Assembly: GCA_002702655.1 (NCBI GenBank) | Contig: PABB01000048.1 | Span: forward strand, 62,001-126,000 | Reading direction: 5' to 3' | DNA from: Planctomycetaceae bacterium | GTDB taxonomy: Bacteria; Planctomycetota; Planctomycetia; Pirellulales; Lacipirellulaceae | DNA length: 64,000 nucleotides | In this document: positions 42,124 to 51,330 of the stretch, one piece after another | Position numbering within the stretch: position 1 is the stretch's first letter | How the letters are laid out: every line of letters begins with the position of its first letter | Notes under the pieces: generated by a model | Told to the model about the DNA's origin: nothing | Seen by the model: only the letters and a program-made list of their open reading frames with translations | Databases searched by the model: none | Position numbers and translations under genes: made by a program

Positions 42124-43611
42124 TCAACTTGTCGCCGTTTCCACTTCATGCACGACCACGATGTCGTGTACGCCGGCGGCCATCTCTTCGTCGTCGGGGC
42201 CGGCCGTCAGGTGCGAGCCGCCCAGGATGACGATCGAGTCGCCCTGCTTGGTCAGCCCCGCCCCGGCGGCCCAGACGTCCATGTGGCGGATGAGCTGCTC
42301 CAGATTGGTCGCGGGGGCGCCCCGCAGCGGCGTGACGCCCCAGTACAGGCACATCTTCCGCAGCGTCGACTCGTTGGTGCTCACCCCGATCGTGGGAATG
42401 AAGCTGCGCTGCTGCGAGAGCGCCAACGCCGTGCGGCCCGAGTGGCTCGCGACCACGACCAGCTTGGCGCCAACGATCTGCGCGATCGTCCCGGCGCCCC
42501 GCACGACGCCGCGGGTGATCATGTGCAGCCCGTCATCCGCCTCGGTCAGTTTGCGCAGCGGCCGGCCTTTCATCGACTCTTCGGTCGCCAGGGCGATGCG
42601 GTTCATCATGTCGACTGCTTCGCGCGGGTACTTGCCGATGGCCGTCTCGCCCGACAGCATGCAGGCGTCGGCGCCGTCCAGGATCGCGTTGGCCACGTCG
42701 GTCGCCTCGGCCCGCGTGGGGCGCGGCGACTCGTGCATGCTGTCCAGCATTTGCGTGGCGATGATCACGGGCTTGTGGAATTCCTGGCAGGTGCGGATGA
42801 CCCGCTTCTGCTCAATCGGCATCCGGGCCACGTCGATCTCCACGCCCAGATCGCCGCGGGCGACCATGATGCCGTCCGACTCGCGGACGATCTCCGGCAG
42901 CCGCTCCAGCGCTTCCTGCTTCTCGATCTTCGCGATGATGCCCGCCTTGGAACCGGTCGAGCGGACGATGTCCCGCAGGGTGCGGACTTCGTCGGGCGAG
43001 CGCACGAAGCTGAGGCTGACGAAATCGACGCCCGCCTTGCCGGCCCACAGCGCGTGCTGGTGATCGTCGACGCTGATCGCCGGGGCGCTGAGCTTGACCC
43101 CCGGCAGGTTGATCCCCTGCCGGCTGCGGACCACGCCCTGGTTGAGCACGGTCATCGCGACCCGGTCCTTCTTCCGGCTCTCGACCCGCATCGATACGGT
43201 GCCGTCGGCCAGCATCACGGTGTCGCCGGGCGACAGCTCGCGCAGCAGCGGCTCGTAGCTGGAGGTGAACTCGTTGGGCGCCTGCGGCTCGCCGGCGACG
43301 AAGTAAAACGTCTCGCCTGCGGGGCAAAAGACGCGGTCCTCGGCCACCTCGCCCAGGCGAAACTTCGGCCCGGCCAGGTCGACCAGGATGGCCACCGGCA
43401 ACACCAGGTCGCGGCTGACCGCGCGAATGCGATCGATGTTTTCCTGCTGCACGTCGGGGCCGCCGTGGGCCATGTTCAATCGGAACACGTCGGCCCCGGC
43501 GCGCATCAGCTCGGCCAGTTGCTCCGGCTCGCGCGAGGCCGGCCCCACGGTGGCGACAATTTTCGTGCGGGACCAACGAGCGTGGTCGCTCATCAGAGGA
43601 AAGGCATCCAT
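42124..43611 (-). CDS. pyk: Pyruvate kinase
   Basis: This 495-residue enzyme converts phosphoenolpyruvate and ADP to pyruvate and ATP. Signatures occur in order: TKIVATVGPASREPEQLAEL, VFRLNMAHG, VDLAGPKFRLG, VSLSFVRSPDEV, GIIAKIEKQEA (catalytic Lys), GIMVARGDLGVE, ATQMLDSM and MLSGETAIGKYPREAV. The allosteric C-terminal domain (about 345-490) has VVASHSGRTALALSQQR. The length is usual. ATG 43611 was chosen (GGAA upstream); ATG 43593 is possible. The frame stays open far upstream but those residues have no homology. Confidence 0.95.
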   Translation of the reverse strand: MDAFPLMSDHARWSRTKIVATVGPASREPEQLAELMRAGADVFRLNMAHGGPDVQQENIDRIRAVSRDLVLPVAILVDLAGPKFRLGEVAEDRVFCPAGETFYFVAGEPQAPNEFTSSYEPLLRELSPGDTVMLADGTVSMRVESRKKDRVAMTVLNQGVVRSRQGINLPGVKLSAPAISVDDHQHALWAGKAGVDFVSLSFVRSPDEVRTLRDIVRSTGSKAGIIAKIEKQEALERLPEIVRESDGIMVARGDLGVEIDVARMPIEQKRVIRTCQEFHKPVIIATQMLDSMHESPRPTRAEATDVANAILDGADACMLSGETAIGKYPREAVDMMNRIALATEESMKGRPLRKLTEADDGLHMITRGVVRGAGTIAQIVGAKLVVVASHSGRTALALSQQRSFIPTIGVSTNESTLRKMCLYWGVTPLRGAPATNLEQLIRHMDVWAAGAGLTKQGDSIVILGGSHLTAGPDDEEMAAGVHDIVVVHEVETATS

Positions 43612-43715
43612 GACGCTTCCGATGCGGCAGGCGAGGGTGGGGGCGGGCGGCAAGACGGCCTCATTGTGCCCCGATGCGCCCGCCAGGGGAAGACAGGCTA
43701 GACCGCCCGAAGCCA

Positions 43716-43742
43716 GCGTGCCACGGCTCTGTGAGTCGTGCG
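43716..43742. repeat. Half copy of repeat family A
   Basis: GCGTGCCACGGCTCTGTGAG followed by TCGTGCG is one arm of the family. Confidence 0.5.
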
Positions 43743-43769
43743 CAGCGGAGAAAATGCGCAACGGGCAGG

Positions 43770-43862
43770 GTGCCATGGCCACGACGCGACAGCGGCGTGG
43801 CCATGCGAATTCGGTCCAGATCCGCATGCCCACGGCGGAAGACCGCCGTGGGCATGGCGCCC
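43770..43862. repeat. Repeat family C, full paired-hairpin element
   Basis: CATGGCCACG...CGTGGCCATG forms hairpin 1. CATGCCCACGGCGG...CCGCCGTGGGCATG forms hairpin 2. The ends GTGCCATGG and CATGGCGCC are inverted. The spacer contains GAATTCGG. Confidence 0.85.
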
Positions 43863-43952
43863 CGCCGCCTCGCCCGCGGTTGTTTGCGGCTGCCCGCCCC
43901 GCGATACTGTCCGTTTTGTCACAATCCCCGCCGCCCCGCCCTGCCCCGTCGC

Positions 43953-44762
43953 ATGCCTGCCGATTATTGGACCAACAAGTCGTGCGTCATCACCGGCGGG
44001 TCGGCCGGGTTGGGGTTGGCCATCGCCGAGGTGCTCGCCCGCCGCGGCGCAAGGCTGCTGCTCGTGGGGCGCAACGCCGAGCGACTTGCCGTTGCGGCCG
44101 CCAGAATCCCCGCCACCGCCGCGGCCGTCGAGGTCTGCCCCGCCGACGTCACCTGGCAGGAAGACGTCGACCGGCTTGCCGCGACCGCGCAGGAAAAACT
44201 CGGCGGGCTCGACATGCTGTGCCACTGCGCGGGCCGCTCGACCCGCGGCGGGTTGTACGACACGACTCCCGAGGACATGCAGCAACTGTTCGACGTGAAT
44301 TGCCTGTCGGCCGTGCGACTGGCCCGCGCGCTGGTCCCGTCGCTGCTGACCAGCCATGGGCATCTGGTGCTGATTGGTTCGCTGGCCAGCAAGACCGCCC
44401 TGCCCTACCTGGGCGGCTACCCGGCCAGCAAGCACGCCCTGGCCGCGGTCGCGCAGCAATTGCGGTTGGAGTTCGGCCCGCAGGGGCTGCACACGCTGCT
44501 CGCCTGCCCGGGCCCCATCCACCGCGACGACGCCGGCGAGCGCTACGCGCATCAGGCCGACGGCATTCCCGACTCGGCCGCGAAACCGGGCGGCGGCGCC
44601 AAGATCGCCGCCATCGATCCGCACCGACTCAGCGAGCAAATCCTCCGCGCGTGCGAGCGCCGCCGGGCCGAGCTGATTGTCCCTCGCTCCGCCAAGCTGC
44701 TGTTCACGCTGGCCCAACTCTCGCCGCGACTGGGCGATTGGATCTTGCGGAAGAAAACGTAG
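43953..44762 (+). CDS. Short-chain dehydrogenase/reductase (SDR)
   Basis: This 269-residue Rossmann-fold oxidoreductase has the NAD(P)-binding motif VITGGSAGLGLAIAEVLARR near the start, a basic residue pattern after it (LVGRNAERL) favouring NADP, and the downstream CHCAGRST. The active site has Ser in LIGSLASKTALPY and the Tyr-x-x-x-Lys pair GGYPASKHALAA. PG-motif HTLLACPGPIH follows. The substrate is not known. It stands 125 bp upstream of recG on the same strand. Confidence 0.88.
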   Translation: MPADYWTNKSCVITGGSAGLGLAIAEVLARRGARLLLVGRNAERLAVAAARIPATAAAVEVCPADVTWQEDVDRLAATAQEKLGGLDMLCHCAGRSTRGGLYDTTPEDMQQLFDVNCLSAVRLARALVPSLLTSHGHLVLIGSLASKTALPYLGGYPASKHALAAVAQQLRLEFGPQGLHTLLACPGPIHRDDAGERYAHQADGIPDSAAKPGGGAKIAAIDPHRLSEQILRACERRRAELIVPRSAKLLFTLAQLSPRLGDWILRKKT

Positions 44763-44873
44763 CCTGCGCTGTGGCCTGCAGTTCAGCTCCCTGCCGCGCG
44801 CCGCAGACTTGCCGCTTGCGGCGTGTGCTTGGCGGTTTCTCTCCGCACCGCGCGAGCTTCCCCAGCGATCCGC

Positions 44874-44879
44874 TACAAT
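44874..44879 (+). promoter_or_regulatory. -10 box (TACAAT) directly before recG
   Basis: TACAAT at 44874-44879 is followed by ACTCGCC and the ATG at 44887. Transcription would start about at the start codon, giving a leaderless recG mRNA. The -35 is weak. Confidence 0.45.
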
Positions 44880-44886
44880 ACTCGCC

Positions 44887-46968
44887 ATGGATGCCGAGGC
44901 TCGCGAACGATTGGCCACCCCCGTGGAGTTTGTCCGCGGCGTCGGTGCTGCGCGGGCCGGATTGCTGGGCCGGTTGGGGATTCGCACGGCGGCGCAATTG
45001 CTGTTCCACTTTCCCCGCGACTACCAGGATTTGTCCGACGAGCGGCCGGTGGCCGAGTTGGTCGAGGGCGAGCTGCTGTCGGTCCGCGGCGTGGTGCACG
45101 AAGTGTCGGCCACCTCCAGCGGGTTTGGCAAGAGCCGCGTGTCGGTGCTGCTGGTCGACGCCGCGGGCGACGGCCTGCGGGCCACGTGGTTTAACCAGCC
45201 GTTCATGCGCGACAAGTTTCGCAAGGGGCAGCACGTGCTGCTGACCGGCAAGCCCACGCAAAAGCGGTTGATGTGGGAGATGTCGCACCCGCAGGTCACT
45301 TACCTGGCCGACGAGGAGGCGCCGCTCGATACGAAGCTGCTGCCGGTGTATCCGCTGACCGAGGGCTTAAGCCAGTACGCGATGCGGCGGTGCGTGCAGG
45401 GGGCGGTCGAGGGCTTTGCGGATCTGCTGGATGAAGTGTTCCCAGCCGAACTGCTCGCCAAGTTTGCGTTGATGCCGTTGGTCGAGGCGGTCCGCAAGAT
45501 TCACCACCCCGCCGATCGCGAGGAGATGGAGCGCGCCCGACGGAGGTTCGTGTTCCAGGAGTTATTCATTCTGCAGCTCGCCCTGTCGATCCGCCGGGCG
45601 GAGCAGCGTGCGGTGCCCGCGCCGCCGCTGGAAGTGACGGCCAAGATCGACGCCCGGATTCGCCGGCTGTTGCCGTTCGAGCTGACCGCGGGGCAAGAGC
45701 AAGCGGTCGCCGACATCGCGGCCGACATTGCGCTGGATCGCCCGATGAACCGCATGCTGCAGGGCGATGTCGGCAGCGGCAAAACGATCGTCGCGCTGTA
45801 CGCCATGCTGGCCGCGGTCGCTCACGGGCAGCAGGCGGCGCTGATGGCGCCGACGGAAATCCTCGCCCAGCAGCATGCCCAGACGCTCACCAAGATTCTG
45901 GAAGACAGCCGCGTGCGGTGGACGCTGCTCACCGGCAGCTTGACCAAGAGCGAGCGCGACGCGGCGCTGGCGGCGATCGCGGCCGGCGAATTGGACGTGG
46001 TCATCGGCACGCACGCCGTGGTGCAGGAGGCGGTGCGGTTCAAGCAACTGGGATTGGTGGTGGTCGACGAGCAGCACAAGTTCGGCGTCCGGCAGCGGGC
46101 CGCGCTGCGGCAGGGCGACGTGGCGCCGCACTACCTGGTGATGACCGCCACGCCGATTCCCCGCACGCTGGGGATGACGTTGTTCGGCGACCTCGACTTC
46201 TCGACGCTGCGCGAGATGCCCGCGGGCCGACAGCCGGTGAGCACGTACCTGGTCGATCCCGACAAGGAAGAGCGCTGGTGGGCGTTTGTCCGCGATCGGC
46301 TGCGCGAGGGCCGGCAAGCGTACGTCGTGGCGCCGTTGGTCGACGAAAGCGAGACGGTCGCGGCGCCCAGCGTGGCGGCGGCGTTCGAGCAGCTGACCAA
46401 CGGCGAGTTGGCCGACTTTCGGCTGGGGATCCTGCACGGCCGCCTGCCGCCGGCGGACAAGGCGGCGGCGATGGACGCGTTTCGCGCCGGCGACACCCAG
46501 GTGCTGGTCAGCACCACGGTGATCGAAGTGGGCGTCGACGTGCCCAACGCCAGCGTGATGACCGTGGCGGGCGCCGACCGGTTTGGCCTGGCTCAATTGC
46601 ACCAGCTGCGCGGGCGGGTCGGCCGCGGGCAGCACGCGGGGTTCTGCGGCGTGCTGGTCGGCGAGGCGGACGACCGCGCGCGCGAGCGGCTGCAGGCCTT
46701 CGCCGACAAGACGGACGGGTTCGAGCTGGCCGAGTTGGACTTCACGCTCCGCGGCCCCGGCGACCTATTCGGCCAACAACAAAGCGGCCTGCCCCCGCTG
46801 CGGATCGCCGACCTGATGCGCGACCGCGACCTGCTGGAGGAAGCCCGCCGCGACGCGCAGCTGCTGGTGGCCGAAGACCCGGGCCTGAAGCACGCCGACC
46901 ACGCCCCGCTGCGCGAGCAGATGATGCGCCGCTACGGCGAGGCGCTGGAGTTGGGGGATGTGGGGTGA
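44887..46968 (+). CDS. recG: ATP-dependent DNA helicase RecG
   Basis: This 693-residue helicase reverses stalled replication forks and branched DNA. The N-terminal wedge/OB domain (about 1-230) has TPVEFVRGVGAARAGLLGRL. The SF2 helicase core follows: Walker A LQGDVGSGKTIVAL, MAPTEILAQQH, the DEQH box VVDEQHKFGVRQRA, VMTATPIPRTL, then VSTTVIEVGVDVPNASVM and QLHQLRGRVGRG. The C-terminal part (LREQMMRRYGEALEL) is typical. Its ATG is at 44887, preceded by a TACAAT box. Confidence 0.96.
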   Translation: MDAEARERLATPVEFVRGVGAARAGLLGRLGIRTAAQLLFHFPRDYQDLSDERPVAELVEGELLSVRGVVHEVSATSSGFGKSRVSVLLVDAAGDGLRATWFNQPFMRDKFRKGQHVLLTGKPTQKRLMWEMSHPQVTYLADEEAPLDTKLLPVYPLTEGLSQYAMRRCVQGAVEGFADLLDEVFPAELLAKFALMPLVEAVRKIHHPADREEMERARRRFVFQELFILQLALSIRRAEQRAVPAPPLEVTAKIDARIRRLLPFELTAGQEQAVADIAADIALDRPMNRMLQGDVGSGKTIVALYAMLAAVAHGQQAALMAPTEILAQQHAQTLTKILEDSRVRWTLLTGSLTKSERDAALAAIAAGELDVVIGTHAVVQEAVRFKQLGLVVVDEQHKFGVRQRAALRQGDVAPHYLVMTATPIPRTLGMTLFGDLDFSTLREMPAGRQPVSTYLVDPDKEERWWAFVRDRLREGRQAYVVAPLVDESETVAAPSVAAAFEQLTNGELADFRLGILHGRLPPADKAAAMDAFRAGDTQVLVSTTVIEVGVDVPNASVMTVAGADRFGLAQLHQLRGRVGRGQHAGFCGVLVGEADDRARERLQAFADKTDGFELAELDFTLRGPGDLFGQQQSGLPPLRIADLMRDRDLLEEARRDAQLLVAEDPGLKHADHAPLREQMMRRYGEALELGDVG

Positions 46969-46980
46969 GGGGGGGTGAGG

Positions 46981-47036
46981 GGTGACTGGTGATTGGTGAT
47001 TGGCGATTGGCGATTGGCGATTGGCGATTGGTGATT
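46981..47036. repeat. Short tandem repeat (GATTGGC)n
   Basis: About seven copies of GATTGGC/GATTGGT follow the recG stop codon. Confidence 0.75.
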
Positions 47037-47078
47037 CGTAGCCGCGACCAGGCTTGGTTGCCGGCGGCGGTGGAGTTC

Positions 47079-47211
47079 GTAGGGTGGGTGCTTGCACCCA
47101 CCGCCAACGCCCGGCAGTGGAGGGGGCGGATCTCGCTGCGCGATGAGTAATCGCCGTGGCAGACCTGCCGATGTCAACGGTCAAAGGTGGGTGCACGCCC
47201 CCACCCTACGC
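47079..47211. repeat. Repeat family K, inverted element
   Basis: GTAGGGTGGGTGCTTGCACC at the left is mirrored by GGTGGGTGCACGCCCCCACC near the right end (CCTACGC). Inside is the hairpin GGTGGGTGC-TT-GCACCCACC. Between about 47212 and 47500 the sequence is lower in GC, with no gene seen. Confidence 0.7.
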
Positions 47212-47501
47212 GACTGACGTAGAGTCCCACGAGTCCACTGAACATTCTTGTGCATGCATCGCCGAACCCGTTGGCACCGTGAGTCATGTAGGAGTAGGAT
47301 GGGTACGCGATCCGCTGCGAAACCATCAGTGCGATCGGGTCCGTCATTGCGATTGATGGGCTGGCAGCAGACCGCCACCCATCGTACTTGGCTTAGTCGC
47401 GCTGCATGATGATTGCGCCGAACGTACTGGCGCCAATGGCAACAGGTTGGTGCCAGCACCCATCGCAGGCAACTCGAATCTCAAAGACGTGAGGCAAAAA
47501 A

Positions 47502-48917
47502 ATGGCCGACACTTTCAGCAAAGGCAACATGATTGGCGGATTCGAGGTCATAGCTGAGATATCGACCGGTGAATTTGGCGAAACGTGGTTGTGCGAGAAT
47601 CACATCACTAAACGAAAGGCGGTGCTAAAAGGCCTGAAAGAAGACATTCAAGACAAATTCGGGACTCTGATCGAGAACTTTGACATTGTCACGAGAACAA
47701 AGGAAGAAGCAAGAATCGTCGCCGCATTGGGCGACCGCAGATTCAGGTTTGTTCCTTCGCTCTTTGACGCTATCGAGTTGCCTGACGGACGTGTCTTCTT
47801 CTTGACTGAATTCGTCGATGGAAAAATGTTGTGTGATTGGTCGATGAACTCTAAGAAGCAGACGTTGGATCGGGCGCGCGTTTGCGTTCGCCTCCTAAGT
47901 GCGGTGGCGCAGCTTCACGATGTTGGCATCGTCCATCGTGATCTGGCGGGCGACAACATCATTATCGATGACGGTGATAATCCATTTCTTGTTGACTTTG
48001 GCTTGGCAAGCATCAAGTCGGCGGTACTAGTCAAAAAGTACAGTGGCCGGACAGTTGACCCTTTCACGAAAGCGAAATACACGCCCCCCAAGGTCTTTGA
48101 GGCCAGGGTGAAATCTCAGGACGTCCAGACTGATGAATCATGGGATCTCTACGCGTTGGGCGTCCTCATTTCGGAGTTGTTTCTCGGAGACCAGGTTGCG
48201 ATGCCAAGAGATGACCTTACGGATGACGTCATCAACGCTGGGCCGTGCCCTAATAGCGTGCAGATGCTCCTCGAAAACGGTTACAGTGATGATGCCCCCG
48301 GGTCGAATGAGATTTCCGTGGTGCTGAATGGCGAGTTACGGAATGCCGGACTTGCTAACGCCTTTCTTGATGACGTGCCAGGTACGCAGATTGTCAAAAG
48401 CTTGAATGAGGAGATCGTGCAATTACGGCGCGACCTCGCAAGCAAACGTGGCAAGACAGACCTTGCAGACATTTCCGATTACCTGCAGCGGCTCGGATTC
48501 GTGTATACCGTAGTCCCGCAAAAGAAATACATCAGCCTGAGGTACTCGGCTGACAATCTCGGCGACACGAAATTCATTCTAGATGGCAGCTCGGACCAAG
48601 TACTAGAAATTCATACGATCGGATTCCGCACAATCAAGACCAAAAAGAGGGAGTTGCTAGAGGCATTAAATAACGCAAATTGGAACTCGTCATTCGTAAA
48701 AATACTGTTCGATCCTGATGATGGTGAGGTCAGACTGATGCTTTCAATACCTCACGCCTGCGGGGCGATTCCGTACGAGGAATTCAGCCAGCAACTTGTG
48801 TCCTTGCTCAAATTAGCAGACATCTTTGCAGGGGCTTTGGACGAAAGGTTCTCATCGCCAGAACGTACGGCATTAGCCAAGGCAAAATCGGGGGGGCACC
48901 TCTTAGATCAATCATGA
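47502..48917 (+). CDS. Protein kinase with C-terminal YbjN-like domain
   Basis: This 471-residue protein joins a eukaryote-type protein kinase to a chaperone-like domain. The kinase (about 10-310) has the Gly loop EISTGEFGETWL, Lys43 (VLKGL), a charged helix RTKEEARIV, catalytic HRDLAGDN (His145, Asp147, Asn152) and DFG (Asp165). Its catalytic loop (HRDLAGDN) is closer to the HRDLA-R-N type than to the usual HRDIKPxN. Residues about 330-455 (ISDYLQRLGFVYTVVPQKKY; LLEALNNANWNSSFVKILFD; YEEFSQQLVSLLKLADIF) look like a YbjN/T3SS-chaperone-like fold. The ribosome-binding site is GAGG. GC is low (25 of 60 bases at 48601-48660), so it was probably transferred. No partner genes flank it. Confidence 0.85.
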   Translation: MADTFSKGNMIGGFEVIAEISTGEFGETWLCENHITKRKAVLKGLKEDIQDKFGTLIENFDIVTRTKEEARIVAALGDRRFRFVPSLFDAIELPDGRVFFLTEFVDGKMLCDWSMNSKKQTLDRARVCVRLLSAVAQLHDVGIVHRDLAGDNIIIDDGDNPFLVDFGLASIKSAVLVKKYSGRTVDPFTKAKYTPPKVFEARVKSQDVQTDESWDLYALGVLISELFLGDQVAMPRDDLTDDVINAGPCPNSVQMLLENGYSDDAPGSNEISVVLNGELRNAGLANAFLDDVPGTQIVKSLNEEIVQLRRDLASKRGKTDLADISDYLQRLGFVYTVVPQKKYISLRYSADNLGDTKFILDGSSDQVLEIHTIGFRTIKTKKRELLEALNNANWNSSFVKILFDPDDGEVRLMLSIPHACGAIPYEEFSQQLVSLLKLADIFAGALDERFSSPERTALAKAKSGGHLLDQS

Positions 48918-48957
48918 ACGGCTGCAAAACCCCTAGTCGTTTATTCTATTTCAGATG

Positions 48958-49077
48958 GTAGCCCCGGTTGCCGTTCAGGCTACCGGGGCGGCGAAGCCGC
49001 GGGAGGCTTCTGCCTTCCGCTTGTTGCCTCTTGCCGCTGCGCGGCCCAGGTAGGCTGGACGCCAACCTGGGCTACCC
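48958..49077. repeat. Repeat family M, inverted element
   Basis: GGTAGCCCCGGTTGCCGTTC (then AGGCTACCGGGG) at the left is mirrored by CCCAGGTAGGCTGGACGCCA (then ACCTGGGCTACC) at the right. The inner palindrome GGCGGCGAAGCCGC is near the left arm. Confidence 0.75.
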
Positions 49078-49099
49078 CTAACCATGCAACCTACAGGCA

Positions 49100-50530
49100 T
49101 CAAACCCTCAAATCGCCGGCCGCGGTGATTTGCTCCGCATACCGCTCGCGGATCGGCCCGACCACTTCCGCCAGGAATTCATCCACCTGCTCCGGCGCCC
49201 GCCCGACTAGGCCGGCGGGGTTGATGGCGGCGTCCAGGTCCGCGCCGGCGAAGGCTTCGTCGGCGGCCAGCCGTTGCATGAGGTCGTTCGCGCGGCCGTG
49301 CTGTTTCACCTCGGCGGCGGCGGCCTGGCTGTGTTGGCGGATGCGTTCGTGCAGGTCTTGGCGGTCGCCGCCCGCCGCCGCCGCGGCCATCAGGATGTTT
49401 TCGCTGGCCATGAACGGCAGCTCCTCGCGCAGGTTCTTGGCGATCACCTCGGGGTACACGACCAGCCCCTCGGCGATGTTGCGGTAGATCAGCAGCACCG
49501 CGTCGACACCCAAAAACGCCTGCGGCAGGACCAGCCGGCGGTTGGCGCTGTCGTCGAGCGTGCGCTCCATCCACTGCGTGGCCAGCGTCACGGGCGGGGC
49601 GGTTTGCAGGCTCATCACGAACCGGGCCAGGCCGCACATCCGCTCGGACCGCATGGGGTTGCGTTTGTACGCCATGGCGGACGAGCCGATCTGGTCCTTT
49701 TCGAACGGCTCTTCCAGTTCCTTGCGGTGGGCCAGGATGCGGATGTCGCTGCCGGCTTTGTGGGCGCTGGCGGCGACGCCGGACAGGACGTCGAGCACCT
49801 GGGCGTCGATCTTGCGGGGGTACGTCTGCCCGGTCACGGCGTAGGTCGCGTCGAAGCCCATCTTCGTGGCGACGAGTTCTTCCAGCTGGCGAACCTTCCC
49901 GTGGTCGCCGTCAAACAACGCGAGGAAGCTGGCCTGCGTGCCGGTGGTGCCTTTGGTGCTGCGGGCCCGCAGCGTATCGAGGCGGTGTTCGACCTCGGCC
50001 AAGTCGAGCGCCAGGTCATAGCACCACAGCGCGGCCCGCTTGCCGACGGTCGTGGGCTGGGCGGGCTGCAAGTGCGTAAACCCCAGCGTGGGGAGCGCTC
50101 GATACTGCTCGGCAAACGTGCCCAACGCGTCGATCGCCGCGGCCAACCGGCGGGCGACCAGTTGCAGCGACTCGCGCAGGAGCATCAGCTCGGTGTTGCA
50201 GTTGACGAACTGGCTGGTGGCGCCCAGGTGGATGATCGGTCGGGCCGCGGGGCACTGATCGCCGTAGGCGTACACGTGCGCCATGACGTCGTGGCGGAGC
50301 TGCTTTTCGTACGTCGCCGCGGCGTCGAAATTGATGTCGTCGACATGGGCCCGCAGCTCGTCGATCTGCGCCTGGGTGACGGGCAGCCCCAGCTCGGCCT
50401 CGGCCTCGGCCAGCGCGACCCACATGCGGCGCCACGTGGAATGCTTCCGCTGAGCGCTCCACAGCGCGCTCATTTCGGCCGAGGCGTAGCGGGTGTTCAG
50501 CGGGTTTTCGTAGCGGTCGTGCGACGACAT
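49100..50530 (-). CDS. purB: Adenylosuccinate lyase
   Basis: This 476-residue enzyme cleaves adenylosuccinate and SAICAR to fumarate and products in purine synthesis. Signatures: [42 protein letters not shown], the fumarase-type motif [20 protein letters not shown] with the catalytic Ser, and [15 protein letters not shown]. Length and order match PurB. The start [20 protein letters not shown] is typical of the family. It is a solo gene. Confidence 0.96.
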   Translation of the reverse strand: MSSHDRYENPLNTRYASAEMSALWSAQRKHSTWRRMWVALAEAEAELGLPVTQAQIDELRAHVDDINFDAAATYEKQLRHDVMAHVYAYGDQCPAARPIIHLGATSQFVNCNTELMLLRESLQLVARRLAAAIDALGTFAEQYRALPTLGFTHLQPAQPTTVGKRAALWCYDLALDLAEVEHRLDTLRARSTKGTTGTQASFLALFDGDHGKVRQLEELVATKMGFDATYAVTGQTYPRKIDAQVLDVLSGVAASAHKAGSDIRILAHRKELEEPFEKDQIGSSAMAYKRNPMRSERMCGLARFVMSLQTAPPVTLATQWMERTLDDSANRRLVLPQAFLGVDAVLLIYRNIAEGLVVYPEVIAKNLREELPFMASENILMAAAAAGGDRQDLHERIRQHSQAAAAEVKQHGRANDLMQRLAADEAFAGADLDAAINPAGLVGRAPEQVDEFLAEVVGPIRERYAEQITAAGDLRV

Positions 50531-50629
50531 GGGGAATGTTTGATGTGCGATGTGAGATTGTTGATGTGGGGCAGCGCGGGGCGATCAATATCCAGCGCGG
50601 CCCTCAGCGATCGCGGCGACGCGATCCTG
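50531..50629. repeat. Repeat family H, copy 1
   Basis: GGGGAATGTTTGATGTGCGA and TGTGAGATTGTTGATGTG lie just upstream of the purB start, ending with CAGCGATCGCGGCGACGCGA. A second copy lies at 52798-52906. Confidence 0.75.
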
Positions 50630-50659
50630 TTGCTTAGGACATTGCCGACCTCGGCCGAC

Positions 50660-51292
50660 TCATTCCGTTTGCTGCTGCGGACGGGCCTCGACAAGTTCCG
50701 GCGGGAGCGCGATCACCGCTGCGCTTTCTCGCAGATCTTCGATCTCTGCTTCATCGAGATCTCTGCCGAGGCGATCTTCCTGTAGTGCCACGACTTCTTC
50801 AAATCTTGGAACGAAGACCAATACAAGTCCGTTTGGATTTGGGAGCCGTGATAGTTCCGAGAATACACCGACCTGCGACTCTCGAAGATTCCCATCACCG
50901 ACTACCTGATCTGTTTGTCCTTGCGCCTGTTTCGGCGCGGTAGCCGCAACCGATGCAAACGCGCGAACAGTCAAGTAGTCGGACAGTATCTGCGTATCAT
51001 CTGCACCGGCTGCTTCGATCAATGAATCATCGCGAATCGAGATGCCGAGTTCGTCCTCGACTGTCATCGTAATTTCGACCAGATCAAGATCGTCTGCACC
51101 GAGAGCAGCGAACGTTAGATCAGGATCCACATGCGTGGCAGTCTTTCCGAGATGCTGGGCCACAATTGTCTGAATATCACGCAACAACGGTTGCGTAGAA
51201 ACGTCCGCGTCAGATGTCTCTTGCGAAGAACAACCAATGAAGAGACATACTACCAAAGCTGCTAGGGAGCGTGTCATGTGCGTGGCCGCCAT
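50660..51292 (-). CDS. Lipoprotein with an acyl-carrier-like domain lacking the phosphopantetheine serine
   Basis: This 210-residue protein begins with a lipobox (VVCLFIGC, Cys21), so it should be lipid-anchored outside the cytoplasm. Residues about 35-115 match an acyl carrier protein helix pattern: LLRDIQTIVAQHLGKTATHV, then DPDLTFAALGADDLDLVEIT. In normal carriers the motif is GADSLD; here Ser is replaced by Asp68. So it cannot carry a 4'-phosphopantetheine by the usual rule. The C-terminal 90 residues have no known match. The local GC is lower than in neighbours. The alternative start is ATG 51277 (MTRSLAALV). Its role is unknown, perhaps a binding scaffold. Confidence 0.75.
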   Translation of the reverse strand: MAATHMTRSLAALVVCLFIGCSSQETSDADVSTQPLLRDIQTIVAQHLGKTATHVDPDLTFAALGADDLDLVEITMTVEDELGISIRDDSLIEAAGADDTQILSDYLTVRAFASVAATAPKQAQGQTDQVVGDGNLRESQVGVFSELSRLPNPNGLVLVFVPRFEEVVALQEDRLGRDLDEAEIEDLRESAAVIALPPELVEARPQQQTE

Positions 51293-51330
51293 TAGGACTA
51301 CAAATCAATGGAAATGGTTCAGCGTCGGCG

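Noticed and set aside
47079-47211. CRISPR-like spacing in the repeat-rich region after recG
   Set aside because: The repeats are inverted or short tandem units without constant-length spacers, and no cas gene is near.
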